From Doryteuthis pealeii (Eukaryota; Mollusca; Cephalopoda; Myopsida; Loliginidae): a stretch of 64,000 bases of DNA. Both the position numbers and the translations under genes were made by a program. Under the pieces are notes generated by a model that was given only the letters and a program-made list of their open reading frames with translations, searched no databases and was not told the origin of the DNA. The stretch spans positions 89,407,290 through 89,471,289 of the forward strand of contig CM042138.1 in the NCBI GenBank assembly GCA_023376005.1. Direction: 5' to 3'. Below, piece after piece: positions 32,100 to 43,330 of this stretch. The stretch's first letter is position 1. Every line of letters begins with the position of its first letter.

Positions 32100-33020
32100 C
32101 TTCTTCTAACAATCCTACCTCTAAATATGTAACATGTCAGGATGGTGGTGGTGGTGGTGGGGGGAAGCACATGGTCAGTGTAAAAGGCAGTTTGGGTAAA
32201 AAAACAAAAAAACACAAAACCGGCTAGAAGCAACCCATTAGCCTTGGTCAGCAGCTCCTCTAGGACAAGGAAAAGTCTTATAAAACCACTGTTGCCTTGC
32301 GGCTTTACCTTATTCCAAGGAAAGGCTAAGGGAGAAACCCTGAAAACCAACCTGGAGCTAGAGTCCCTAAGGTGGGTGGTGCTGAATCTCAGTACTTCCT
32401 AGCAACTCCTGCGGCACCGTCGTTGCCAAACCGCATTGGTTCCTACCTTTCCTTTGGACCACAACGGCTGTGTGGAGAGGGAGGATCTGCTGCTTGGGCG
32501 ACAGCTCATCCTCCAAAACAACCTGCCCAGGCTACGTAGTTTTCCACTACAAAATGGAGAGGACCGCCTCATTGATAAGGAAGCAACTGGGAGTGACTGC
32601 ATACCAGCAAATATCTTTAAGGCATGGGGCAGCACTGCTTCAACCACTACACTAGCGACTCTGCAGTTGCTGGGAACATGGACACATCCCTCAGGACAAG
32701 CGGGATGCTACCATCGTCCCCTTATACAGGAACACAGGAGCAAAGGAGATTGGAACGACTTCAGCATAGTTTGAGAAGTCTTGCGCTTGTTACACTGGCA
32801 CGTCTACAGACTTTGCATCTTACACCTATCCAGGAACACAGAGTGGCTTCCGAGCAACCGTTGACATGATCTCACTATGCCAGCTGCAGGAGGGGTGCCG
32901 GGGGAGCAGATGCCACTCTGCACCGCATTGATGGACCTAACGAAGGCATCCGACCTGGCCGCTTGAAGTGTTCACAGTCACTGCACCAGAGTTGCCATTC
33001 AAAAATTAAGCTGCTCAACC
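32100..33020 (+). pseudogene. Second LINE type: reverse transcriptase remnant
   Basis: Across several plus-strand frames it shows KEATGSDCIPANIFKAWG (cf. NKATGSDGIPAEI), PLIQEHRSKGDWNDF (cf. PLYKN.G.K.DW.NF), LARLQTLHLTPIQE, then YPGTQSGFRAT and LTKASDLA (motif A, usually KAFD). The sequence is GC-richer than its surroundings. The upstream part (32160-32440) is non-repetitive here and probably the N-terminal region. Four or more frameshifts make it non-functional. A (GGT)n run lies near 32143-32161. Confidence 0.75.
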
Positions 33021-33180
33021 ACTTACGCAGTTGCAGATATAAAAAAAAATTTTTTTAAATTAAAAAATACCAAAAAGTGGACTCTACGTCATCGTCTTTA
33101 GTAGACGGAAGGATGCCAACTATATTTATTATCAAACTCTATTGAAATTGTAACCAAATATAATATTACACAAATATTAG

Positions 33181-33440
33181 GGGCTGGGTTAGCTCAGTCG
33201 GTAGAGCATTCGGCTAGAAACTACAAGGTTCCTAGTTTGATACCGGTCCCTGCCAACTCAGCGTATGAGTAGCACAGGGATCTGTGCGGTAAAGTAAGGA
33301 GCTGATGGTAGGTGTGGCGCTCCACCTCAGATGCTAAAATAATCTCCTTGGTCTAGCGCAAGTGAAAAGGGGATAGACTCCCTCGCTGATTGGCTGATAC
33401 CGACTTTAGGCCGCCCCTACGACTTTACTTACTTTATATA
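33181..33440 (+). repeat. tRNA-derived SINE, family A, complete
   Basis: The tRNA-like head GGGCTGGGTTAGCTCAGTCG (A box) is followed by the B box GGTTCCTAGTTTGATACCGG about 50 bases later. Then come the body with GAGCTGATGGTAGGTGTGG and the tail ending in GACTTTACTTACTTTATA. It is the best of four copies (others at 2113, 14196, 43687). The head has tRNA-type spacing, but the body extends far past a tRNA, so this is a SINE and not a tRNA gene. Confidence 0.9.
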
Positions 33441-33481
33441 AGGACAGTACATATTTTTTGACTGCAAATATTTGGATTTTA

Positions 33482-33541
33482 TATACAAAGTTAATTTTCT
33501 CTACAATACTCCAGTATTGTAGAGAAAATTAACTTTGTATA
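33482..33541. repeat. Perfect 29-bp inverted repeat with a 2-base loop
   Basis: The left arm (33482-33510) and right arm (33513-33541) are exact complements separated by CC. Each arm contains AATTTTCTCTACAATACT or its complement. No other copy was seen in the window. Confidence 0.95.
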
Positions 33542-33589
33542 AAAAATTCTTAGGTGGGTTCTTATTTATGGGTAATACTATCAAAGGTG

Positions 33590-33795
33590 TGATTGAAAAG
33601 CATTCAGGCTGAAGCTTTTAATTTTCTAAATTTTGCAATTTGAATGAAGACATGTTCCCAGGTGAATAACTTATATAATAAAAGTGATGAAGACTGGGTT
33701 TGGGGGAGCCAGTTTTGATACTTTTTGAACAGCAGATCTTTTCTGAAACACAGGATTCTGAAAGTATAGCACTGTCTATACTCATCTGACCTAAC
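33590..33795. mobile_element. Mariner-type remnant
   Basis: Blocks AAAGGTGTGATTGAAAAGC, GATGAAGACTGGGTT, TTTTGATACTTTTTGAAC and AAACACAGGATTCTGAAAGT resemble 20117-20375. The minus-strand open frame there has no recognisable protein. Confidence 0.5.
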
Positions 33796-33878
33796 AGTGT
33801 GTGATTTTTTTTCTCGTTTCTAAACATGTAAGATTTGAGGATATAAAGTAGATTAAAAGAAATGATTGTACATCTATA

Positions 33879-34146
33879 CAGAGATGCTGATAGGTACGCA
33901 TCCTGCATTCCTGATGCACACAAATCTAAAAGAATGCAGTAAAATCATGTCTATGCATCCCAGTGTTTTTCTTTTTTCTTCCCTCATCATTTCAAGCTAA
34001 CTGTAAATACATTTCAATAGTTTCTTAAAAATGGATTACACTGGATAGGTTACAAGGTAGGAGTTAGACAGCTTTAGTTGGGACTCATTCAAAGTAAATA
34101 TGTGTGTCCCAGGAGGCACTAAATCAAAAAGCTATCAGCATCACTG
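33879..34146 (-). mobile_element. hAT-like MITE with 6-bp target duplication, copy 3
   Basis: Starts CAGAGATGCTGATAGG and ends CTATCAGCATCACTG. The flanks are TCTATA (33873-33878) and TCTGTA (34147-34152), matching at five of six positions. The orientation is opposite to copies 1 and 2 and the size is 268 bp. Confidence 0.85.
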
Positions 34147-34152
34147 TCTGTA

Positions 34153-34812
34153 TCTCATATCAACAGTTGACTTTCAGAGGTTTTACAACCAAGAAAACTT
34201 TCTGGAATAAGTACACTGAATGCCAAGAAAATTAACATTTCATTGACTGATTTCTTTCTTACATACAATTTACATTTCAATACCTTTTTTTATACACTTT
34301 GTATTATATATATATATGAACCAGGGCTCCCACCTTTAAGTCACCTTTCAAAGCCACTCTGATTACTGACTTTCTAAGCCAAGCACTGTCTATAGCAACA
34401 ACCAAATTTCATGACTAAAAATTGTGCATGCAAAATTAAAGGGCAACAACAATAACATGAAGAGCAGAAAAATAGAATTTAAGAACAGGAAGGAAAGAAC
34501 AACAAGTGAATGAACCCTGTCTGACAGTTCAAAAGGCTGCTGCTAGCAGAAACTAAAAATAAACACAGGGACCCAAAGATACATGTATAAAGAGTATATA
34601 TATATATATAGCACAAGAAACAAAAACACAGAACTAACTCCAACAATTCTTTGAGTATTAAATTTTCCCTTTCTGTAGAGCCATCTCTTCTATCTCATAC
34701 CTCAATGACCTGGTTCTTTGTACTGTCCTTAAAATGCATCCCTTTTTCCACTTTTCCCAGTGAACTATTAACCTTCTTTTAGAAGGCCAGTCTCATGCCA
34801 ACATAGCAAAAA
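34153..34812. other. Non-coding stretch
   Basis: Short TA run near 34305-34320 and another near 34596-34610; nothing else recognised. Confidence 0.5.
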
Positions 34813-34814
34813 TA

Positions 34815-34954
34815 CAAGGTGTGTCAAAAAAGTATCAAGATTTTTAAAAATTTTTAACACACCTTGTATTCTGAAAAAAATTACGTTCCATTCATTGTTC
34901 ATTTCTATCTTGGTAAATACAGCTTCAATCTCGATACTTTTATGATACACCTTG
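34815..34954. mobile_element. Mariner-type MITE, complete, 140 bp
   Basis: TA at 34813 and 34955 flanks the element. It starts CAAGGTGTGTCAAAAAAG and ends with the complement-like TATGATACACCTTG. A second inverted module (TTAACACACCTTGTA) sits at about 34847. It shares ACGTTCCATTCATTG and TTGGTAAATACAGCTTC with the other copies. Confidence 0.9.
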
Positions 34955-35109
34955 TATATATAAAATTATAACAGGTGTAACATCTTTGTTATAATAGTAG
35001 TAGTAGTAGTACTGAAGTGTTATCTTCACTTGATAATACATGAAAAAAGATTTTTAGAAGCATTATTAATTACAACATATTTAATAGTAGACAAATACAA
35101 TTTATAAAA

Positions 35110-35450
35110 AGATGACAAAAGTCTGAGTCTTTTAACTTCTTTGTCATTCTATTCCTTGAATAAAAGACTGTGCATAGCTGCCTTGTAGAAGTTTGTGTGT
35201 GAGTTTCCTCTTTTATTTAATCATCATTAGTGAATTGTTATTTTCTCCTTAAAGAACAGATGAAAGTCCAAGGGTGTCATGTCAGGACTGTAGGGGGGAT
35301 GAGTCAAATCATGCATTGTGATTACTTGTCTGTTCTTAAACCTGCTAGGGCGGCTTGCATTGTCATGTTGCAAAAACATATCCATCTTCAAATTACTTTT
35401 TGATCAACCTTCATAAAAATTGGTTAGTGATTCTTACTTGTGGCATGTAT
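35110..35450 (-). pseudogene. Mariner transposase remnant
   Basis: On the minus strand one frame reads MDMFLQHDNAS, the second catalytic region, and then HPPYSPDMTPLDFHLF, the third catalytic region of mariner-type transposases. Stops follow further downstream. No terminal inverted repeats were found at the margins. Confidence 0.85.
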
Positions 35451-35604
35451 TTCAAAGAAAGAAGATATGCATTGCTTACCCCCTCCCTATTATTTTGTAC
35501 AGAATTTTAAATATCTTTATTTAATTTTATCCATTATTTAAGTTGTATCAGTCAAAAATTTAGGGAAACTTTGTGAATTTAATTATTCATACCTAGAGTG
35601 TAAT

Positions 35605-35882
35605 CAGAGATGTTGATAGGTATGCATCCTGTGTCCCTGATGCACACAAATCTAAAAGGATGCAGTAAAATCATATCCATGTGTCCCAGTGTCTTTCCTT
35701 TTTCTTCCCTCGCCATTTCAAGCTAACTGTAAATACATTTCAATAGTTTCTTAGAAATGAATTACACAGGATAGGTTACAAGATAGGAGTTAGTTGTGAC
35801 CCATAAATTTTTCCTGGGACTCATTCAAAGCAAATATGTGAATCAGAGGATGCACTAAATCAAAAAGTTATCAGCATCACTG
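35605..35882 (-). mobile_element. hAT-like MITE with 6-bp target duplication, copy 4
   Basis: Starts CAGAGATGTTGATAGG and ends TTATCAGCATCACTG. TGTAAT flanks it exactly on both sides (35599-35604 and 35883-35888). Size 278 bp. Confidence 0.9.
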
Positions 35883-36359
35883 TGTAATGAATACTTGAAA
35901 TTTCTAGGCAGATATTTACCTTTGAAAATTTGTATCTCTAATATGCAAAATGAATTTTGCAGTAATCTCTTTCCACACTAAAATGATATTTCACTTTAAG
36001 GCAAAATCTAGACTGAATTCCATTACAGAACATGCAGACTGTCCAATTCCTACTGCTGACTTAGTAAAAGTAGGCCAATATGCAAAGCATATTCTTTTGC
36101 TTGGAGTGAAGATTTGTCTTTTTATTCCATTTGCATTCAATTCACTTCAAATCAGAGTTCTTAAAAGATGACATTAATATAAATAATTCAATATTACAAA
36201 TAGAGATTATCATAATTCAATGATATAAACTTTTAAAGAATTTTAAAATTTTGTTTTGAAACTTATGCTAACTTTGTAATTTGTCAACACAAACAGGCAA
36301 AAAACCTCAAAAAACAACCAAAAACCCTCAGTAAACATTGATGTAATATGATGCTATAT
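35883..36359. other. Non-coding stretch
   Basis: Open frame at 35950-36171 has no recognisable content. Nothing else seen. Confidence 0.5.
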
Positions 36360-36760
36360 CAAGCACAAAATCCCGTTGTTTTTCAGCCGGATCTTTCCAC
36401 TTAAAAAGTAACACTCACTCGTCAGTCAATTCAAAAATGTAAGTCCAACGTTTGTAACCATTGTAAAAAGACCTTCTTTTCGACATCTATTCATCTCTGC
36501 AGCTGAACATATCAGACAACAGGGGTGACAGTAATCCTACCACCTCGTGATCAGGAGGTTGCGCCATGACTGCCCGTCTTTGTAGTCAAATGGATTAGAG
36601 TTTGCATCGGACTAGACACCGCCTACATATGCTGTATTTACTTGTGGTCTTTTTGAATGATGAAGACAAGCTGACTAATCGACGATAGCTGGCTGTTCAT
36701 CATGCCAGTCATTTCCGCTACAGATGCATTTAATCTAATCTTTATTATTGTTAATTATCT
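36360..36760. other. GC-richer island of unknown nature
   Basis: Less AT-rich than the flanks, with blocks such as CCTACCACCTCGTGATCAGG, GGTTGCGCCATGACTGCCC and ATCGACGATAGCTGGC. It matches no other part of the window, has no long frame and no clear tRNA fold. Confidence 0.5.
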
Positions 36761-36818
36761 TTAATTCCAGCTGAAAAATCCTAACAATATTATTTACTTA
36801 CCCTAGCATTTTGTTTTT

Positions 36819-37341
36819 GGATCAAGTCACCAATAGCACCCATTTGCAAGCTGTTTTCAAAGGACCAAAATTTTGCTTTTCACCGGTTGTTAGTAACAAA
36901 ATCAAAAACACTATTTTTTGGCGTAATTTCATACAAACCAAGACACGTTTTTAATACTAAAATAGTTTTTGATATTAATAAAAAAATTTGATTATTTTAG
37001 AGATCTCAATTGGATTCCTATTCTGATTCAATAAAAACTATTCTAACATAAAAAATGGGTCTTTCATTTAAAGTTATATAATTAAAAAAAAAAAAACAAT
37101 ATTAGTTTAGCTTTAGTAACAAATTAATTTTTTCACATATGCTAACAACAACAATATGAAATAACTAATTTTTTAAAATTAAAATCAAAAATTATTTTAG
37201 TATAAAAATGTCTCTTTGGTTTTTATGAAATTATAATGTCAAAAAATCGTGTTGTTATTTTGTTTACTAACAACCGGTGAAAAGCAAAATTACATTCTTT
37301 GAAAACAATCACAAATGGTGTGCCTATTGGTGACTTGATCC
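36819..37341. mobile_element. MITE with about 80-bp terminal inverted repeats
   Basis: The left terminus begins GGATCAAGTCACCAATAG and the right terminus ends CTATTGGTGACTTGATCC. The arms stay complementary for about 80 bases, through AAAAGCAAAAT and the ACCGGTTGTTAGTAAC block. The interior is AT-rich and non-coding. T-runs on both sides hide the exact target duplication. The superfamily is not assigned. Confidence 0.9.
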
Positions 37342-38144
37342 TTTTTTTCTTTTGGGATATGCCACTGATTCTCAGAGTACTTCTCCTTAATAAAGACTTT
37401 TAAATGATTGTAAGCAAGTCATTAAGTGGACTCTGCAGAAAATGCAGATTATCCTGACTGATGTAAACAAGACATCTATGTTTTCCTTTGCATAAAAAAA
37501 AGTTTTCCAAAGAGACACATGGAAAGATGCCAAGAAACATAAAAAACAAAACAAAAAAACAAAGCAAATGACAACCAGTAGACAATGTACATGTACAAAT
37601 AAGGAGACCCAGATTTTGATGCTGTACAAACAGATCTTCCATTACAATTGTGATAACCAACCTGAATCCTGTGTACAGAAATAAAATACTTTTTATGCTT
37701 TCTGATTGTCATACAATTACACTGGTTGACACAGATCTTTTGTATCTGGTGATTGTTATGTAAAGCCATCATGTTATCACCTGATACTGGTTGTGCAGTT
37801 TTACAAACAATCTTCTTTCCATTTATTTTCTCTCAACAGTTTTATTATTCAATAATAATGAGATAATTTCTGCTGCCTTTCAAAGCCTTATTAGCCTTGA
37901 TTAAATTTTAGTCTACTCCGTTAGTTCTTCCCATTAGTATATTATGCAAAAGTGATGTTACTCTCTTATTGACTGATTTAGATTAAGAAAGCTAGGCATT
38001 TAAAATACTTTTGTTAAATATGCATATCTTGTACTGTTTTAAATCACTACATTTTATGCTAGAGTCTATTTGATAGAGATCAGAGGTGAGAAACCTTTCC
38101 ATGTTTAAAGACCATATTGGTATTTATTGTTTATAATAAGGCCG
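37342..38144. other. Non-coding stretch
   Basis: Overlapping minus-strand frames near 37387-37772 have no recognisable content. Confidence 0.5.
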
Positions 38145-38566
38145 TCTATACATATATAAAGGGAAGTTGTGCGTATGTATGTATGTCCAGAGGAAACTCA
38201 GAAAATAATACAATTAATGACAAAGTAAATTTCTATACACATTCTCTGTCACCAGATCTTACTTTTTGAGCAAACATAATGATTTGATTTATATTCATGA
38301 AGATGATTAAAAAATAAAATTTAAATAGTAACAGCATGGTTTTTTTTTTCATTTATATTTCAAATAGGAGACATTAATCTTTCTTTTCAGAGTATCGTGC
38401 ATTTTTCTTTTCTTTTTTTTTTTTTTTTTGATGCAAGGTCTTTTTTACATAGAGATTTTAATGGGGCATACTATGAGGATCCAATCATGATTCAGTAATA
38501 ATAGATCTATGAGACTAACTATTTTACACCCCCTCTCCCCAGGCAATGCTGGGTTGCTGCTTCTAG
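38145..38566 (+). mobile_element. Short Helitron-like element
   Basis: 5' end TCTATACATATATAAAGG; 3' end CTAG at 38563-38566, followed by T. A hairpin CCCAG/CTGGG (38538-38553) lies 9 bases before the CTAG. The 5' flank is G, not A, so that end is less secure. Confidence 0.7.
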
Positions 38567-40065
38567 TGCTTAATAAATATTTATAATGTTTTTGATAAAA
38601 TTTAGTCAAAAGAAATGGAAATCTTACAAACACTTTTGTGACCCTTTTTTTTACAAGAAATACTTGGAAAGCCACATTGATAGATTAGAAAACACCACCT
38701 CTGATTTAGATCGTTCAATAGCCCCAAACAAATTTAAATATGAGAAACATTTTGAAAATTGTAAACACTTCTTGTAATGGTTCTCATTCAAATGTCATTA
38801 TTTAATTACACAACACTTCTAATCTGTATGTTTATTTTTCTATTTTTCTAAGATAGAGTTGGAGATTTGTTTTCAATAACAGAATATAAAGTTTTCAATG
38901 TATATTAAAAGGGGTCTATTGAATATTAATAATAAGTACCTACAATTACATATATACATTACAAATATATGAATTTTTGCAAGACTATTATTGTTGGAGA
39001 TTAGTTTGCAGCAATATAATATAAAGATTTCAATAAATTATTTTAAAAACTAAAATGTGTAAACTTTTCAAATAATTCTGCCTAAAGTAACATAAGAATT
39101 GAAAAAGAAATTCACAAAGAATATCTTATCAATGATAAACTTGAAATGAATATTAATACACTTCATATAAAATCCACTTATTATAATGGCAATTTTAAAT
39201 CACTGAGGGTGATGAAATAACAAGACTACTGTATATAAAAAATATTTCCTGCTATTAATTATATAGAAGTTGATATGCCATAAATCTAGATTCCTGAAGG
39301 GTTTCTGATAAGTTTTATCTATGAGTCTTGGTTGTAAGAGTTATGTTATGTACTACTTTGTGTAGTTGCAATGTTAAGTGTCTTCATGTTACTGAGAGGC
39401 AATGGCTTTAAATAAACCAAACCTGGATTCTCATTAACTTGGTATTGCCCAGGATATTCTCTTAAAAACATTTTTGGCTGACATAAACCACCACTGGCCC
39501 AATCCATCACTATATATAGATAACCAAGTCTTGACCTGTTATATAGCATAGACATTTACTTCAACTATTTTATATATAATTACAGATATCATCTCTGACT
39601 CTGCCTTTTATAAAACATAATCTTTAATTTGACACTTACAAAATTAACTTTTCAGACTATAAACATAATGCTTAAAATTATTTAATATACTTGAAAAAAT
39701 TAGCAACTGATGAAGAATCACAATGTCTCGCCTATCAACTCATACAGTCTCTCATCAATGAAAAATCACAAGGTTTCTCACTACCTCCTAATTTTCCCTG
39801 CTAACTGTTGCTGCATAATGCTTTTTAAAGCAGGCGGTCATACCCCATCTGGGTGCCTGAATTCATAGCTCCCATCATCCTCGCTCTTCATGCCACAATT
39901 CAAACCACCGCCACACACACAAAAGCTCAACACTGGAGCATGCATCCAGGACCTCTCATAATAGCGGTCAGCATGCCATGCAATGTGGATGCTTTAATTG
40001 TGTGAGTGTGATGTCTATTGTCACAACCCATATGCCTATTATTAAATACCTCACTACTTGTGTTA
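38567..40065. other. Non-coding stretch with a GC-richer patch at 39830-40010
   Basis: The patch contains GGCGGTCATACCCCATCTGG and, on the minus strand, a B-box-like GGTCCTGGATGC. It may be a SINE head. The rest is AT-rich and featureless. Confidence 0.4.
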
Positions 40066-40100
40066 ACACTATATATATATATATATAATATATATTGATG
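40066..40100. repeat. (TA)n microsatellite
   Basis: TA run, slightly interrupted. Confidence 0.95.
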
Positions 40101-40600
40101 ATGTGAAGAAAGATGGAGTTTCATCTTACATGAACAGATAAACAAAGGGACTTGTGTAATTTCTGTTCTCCAGTATTTATAATAGATTGCCCATTTCTTC
40201 TATACTTAATGGTGAGTGGGCAATAAAGAGAAGTTAACGAGATGAGATGATTCTTATCATCTCTATAAATATTTAAAGGTCCAGTAAAAACGGGAGGGAA
40301 CTAAAATGAAAGAGAAATAAGAATCTTCGAAAAATTAAAAAAAAAATCAGTTTTCATCCTTAGTGCATGAACAGGATAGTAGTATGCAAAGAATGAAACT
40401 TTTTGCTCTTTATGCATGGCTGAAAATACCATACCAGCAAAGTGCTACTTTCTTTCTTGGCCTATAATATGCTTTTATATCAATAAAAGCATTGTGTTCC
40501 TTTCTATTAACAGCATTTAATTGATTTCTTTATGAACAAAGAGTCCAAAAAAAAAAAAAGGTGTATGGCTACATTACTATTATTGTCCAATGTACAAAGC
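40101..40600. other. Non-coding stretch, nothing recognised
   Basis: Poly-A run near 40548-40559. Nothing else. Confidence 0.5.
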
Positions 40601-40635
40601 ATGATCAAAAAGTATTGAGATTGAAGTGTTCTGGG
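40600..40635 (+). mobile_element. Isolated mariner-type terminal module
   Basis: AGCATGATCAAAAAGTATTG then GAGATTGAAG resembles the end of the MITE family, followed at once by a family D repeat. Confidence 0.5.
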
Positions 40636-40990
40636 TATCACACTAAACTGCATCTAGTGGCGAGGTTCCAGTTTTGGAGCTTTGGTGAGTCTACCATTAC
40701 TCTCAGTTTCACTCTGACCCAAGGGTGATCATACCTGTTAAAGTCTCATATAGGGGTCAATAGTTCTGTTTGTAAGTTAATGAAAATTATTTCTTCCTGT
40801 TTATAAATACTTATAAAGTTAATGATAAATCTAACATGAAAATTATTTCTACCAACTTCAAATTGATAATACACATGTAGTTAATGAAAATTATTTCTAT
40901 TAGTTTATAAAACAGAACCAAACAAAAATATTTACCTGTCGATAAATTATTTTAAGTTAAGGAAAATTATTTCTATCAGTTGATTGATTC
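40636..40990 (+). repeat. Family D repeat, partial
   Basis: GTATCACACTAAACTGCATC, GGCGAGGTTCCAGTTTTGG, CACTCTGACCCAAGGGTG, then an AAAATTATTTC-rich tail repeated three times. Confidence 0.7.
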
Positions 40991-41603
40991 TATAGAATTA
41001 CTAAACTAAAGCAATTGTTAGTTTCATTTCTAATAGTGCTGTATTATTTCAGCCAAGAACCAAAGAGCATGACAGAGAACAGTTGGCTGGGACAGGTTTT
41101 GCAATGAAATCATCATGGAGAGAGAGGGTCTGCTAATAATTCATCTGATGACCTCCAATAAAAGCCTAAGTTTATGGGTATAGGATGGATAAGTTTCATT
41201 TAGTTTTGTCTATCCTTCCTTTATCCACACTGAATGTGACCCATACCAAATCTGGTGATGCAAAAAATAAAACCTGTTGTATCCTTATAATCTTTACATA
41301 AGTGAGATTTTCTTTACAAAGTACATTTTTTATTGATATAATCAAACTTGCAGATTGTTATGCTTTTAGATGCAACTAGTTTTATTATGTTACTAATCTA
41401 TTTTGCAATCATTAACAATGGAATTAACGATTTCTATCATGTTCTCATAAACTCATATCTACTGAAACATATCTCTTATTTCACATGTATATCTATTACA
41501 TAGTATCAATATCTGGTAGATCAGTTTACTTAACATGTATAGCAGCAAACAATGTTACTGCAGAGTTTGGTAGACTCAACCACTTGTTTTCTGATTACTC
41601 TCA
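40991..41603. other. Non-coding stretch, nothing recognised
   Basis: No repeat or exon that I can support. Confidence 0.5.
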
Positions 41604-41640
41604 TATATATATATATATATTAATAATATTATATATATAA
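41603..41640. repeat. (TA)n microsatellite, interrupted
   Basis: TA runs around TTAATAATATT. Confidence 0.9.
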
Positions 41641-41735
41641 TCCTCATCATCAAGTCATGCTGGCAGCATGGATATCCATGTCTCTCTCACCAATCGACCC
41701 TATCGGTCATTGCCCTGTGAGATACTTTAAGCACA
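41641..41735 (-). mobile_element. RTE-like LINE, extreme 3' tip
   Basis: ATCATCAAGTCATGCTGGC, then GGATATCCATGTC and TCATTGCCC, align with 24617-24680. About 95 bases remain. Confidence 0.7.
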
Positions 41736-41900
41736 CACATAAAAAATCTTGGATGAGGTTGTTTTGCATTTCACTTTGTGCTGATGCCTTTGGAAAGGCA
41801 TGAATCCATATCTTCTCATCTCCAGCTAATGTAGACTGAACTCTCTAGCAATGGTTGGGCAACCAATGTAGGAGAAGAAATTATTCTGAATACAAAAACT
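41735..41900 (+). repeat. SINE family B, partial
   Basis: AAATCTTGGATGAGGTTG, TTTTGCATTTCACTTTG and TGGAAAGGCATGAATCC. Confidence 0.75.
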
Positions 41901-42064
41901 GAGTGGTGGTGTTATGAATTTGTCACATTTTTGTTTTATTTCACTTGAAAATAACATTTTTTAAGAAGTTTCATAACATCAACCTTGATATTGCCCTGAT
42001 GATAGTTAATATATCCAATATACATAAAAAACAATTGTGTGAATGTAGACAGAACTATTTATTC

Positions 42065-42065
<1 letters not shown>

Positions 42066-42111
<46 letters not shown>

Positions 42112-42112
42112 A
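42066..42112. repeat. (TA)n microsatellite
   Basis: Pure TA run. Confidence 0.95.
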
Positions 42113-42249
42113 ATTATCTTATTTGGATATTTGTAATATATCTGAGTTACCTTTTTGGGATAGCTAGGTTAAGGAAAACCTATGCATTATATTTGATTTC
42201 ATATTTGTAGTTTATTTCTTGATTATCATTAATATTGAAGACAGGTTTA

Positions 42250-42356
42250 GACACAGTCAATGGTACATGTAACTGTCAGTTTCTTGCCTATGCAATCATC
42301 ACACCACTTGATCTGATGATTGCATAGGTGAGAAACTTATAATCAAGCCTATTGTG
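42250..42356 (+). ncRNA. Candidate microRNA-like hairpin
   Basis: The arms 42279-42301 and 42314-42336 pair at all 23 positions if two are G:U, with a 12-base loop between them. The arms contain CTATGCAATCATCA and TGATGATTGCATAGG. Those two positions pair as G:U only in a plus-strand transcript; a minus-strand transcript would have A:C mismatches. Below the stem, weaker pairing with mismatches continues outward, roughly as in an animal primary transcript. No expression evidence is available. A small palindromic MITE is an alternative. I do not recognise the mature sequence as a known conserved microRNA. Confidence 0.5.
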
Positions 42357-42385
42357 GGTCTACACTATCCAATTTTATATATATA

Positions 42386-42616
42386 CATGGTATGTAAAAA
42401 AAGTATTCAGATTGAAGCTGTATTTACCAAGATAGAAATGAAGAATAAAATGTAACATTGTTTTTTTTTTCAGAATACAAGGTGTATCAAAAAGTACAGA
42501 TTTTAAAACTGTATTTACCAAGATAGAAATGAAGAATGAATGGAATGTTATTTTTTTTCAGAATACAAGGTGTGTAAAAAAATACAAAAATGTTGATACT
42601 TTTATGACACACCTTC
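42386..42616. mobile_element. Mariner-type MITE with repeated modules
   Basis: Flanked by TA. Starts CATGGTATGTAAAAAAAG, ends TTTATGACACACCTTC. The block TGTATTTACCAAGATAG occurs twice (near 42420 and 42510), so the unit is partly duplicated. The module AAGGTGTRTCAAAAAG recurs at 42479 and 42567. Confidence 0.85.
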
Positions 42617-43240
42617 TATATGAATCATCAGTTAAATATTAAAATCAAAAACCTACATAAGATCTGTAAGATTATTATGGTAGCATAATGCTATAAATAT
42701 AAGATGGCTATTGTTTCTGTTTTGGGTTAAGAGCACTCTTAACTCTTGAGCCAAAAGTAGAATGTGATGAACGAGAGAGATAGAGAGAGATGGCTACAGT
42801 AAAGAAGAAAAGGTTTACTGACACCATGTCCTACAAACTGAATGTCATCAGTGATGCAATATAAAAAATAAAGATTGGTATCATTGTTGCTTGATGACAG
42901 TCACCTGTTCTTAGAAGGCATTACACTGCCAAATTGTTTACACTTTGTAAACATTCAACAGGTATGTTGCTTACTCTATTTACCATATATAATTAGTTAA
43001 TAATGGTAAATTAGAGGCAGAACATATTGGAATTTAGTTAATGTTATAACAATTATTGGATGTTACTAGTACAGCTTATGGTAGTCTCGGCTGTACTGCT
43101 AACTTTAAACCACCTTAGCCATGAATCATCACATACAAAAAATATGTTTTGGGTAAGTCAAGTATTGGTATAAATCATATTTAATTATGAGCTTCCATCT
43201 GTGATAGATGTGTAAGCTTGTAGTGTTTCAATGATGGTAT
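42617..43240. other. Non-coding stretch, nothing recognised
   Basis: GA-rich run near 42775-42790. Confidence 0.5.
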
Positions 43241-43330
43241 TGTTGTTTGGGCATGACACTAAACTAGATCAGATGTTGAGGCTCAAATTCTGAGAAGTAT
43301 GGAATCCCCCTTCTAAGCAATAGAAACAAT
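43240..43330 (+). repeat. Family D repeat, short remnant
   Basis: GGGCATGACACTAAAC then GAGGCTCAAATTCTGAG and AGTATGGAATCCCCC match the middle of family D. Confidence 0.6.

Noticed and set aside
33181..33260. tRNA gene with A and B boxes
   Set aside because: The head fits a tRNA, but the cloverleaf is imperfect and the sequence continues into a body shared by four copies. It is a SINE.
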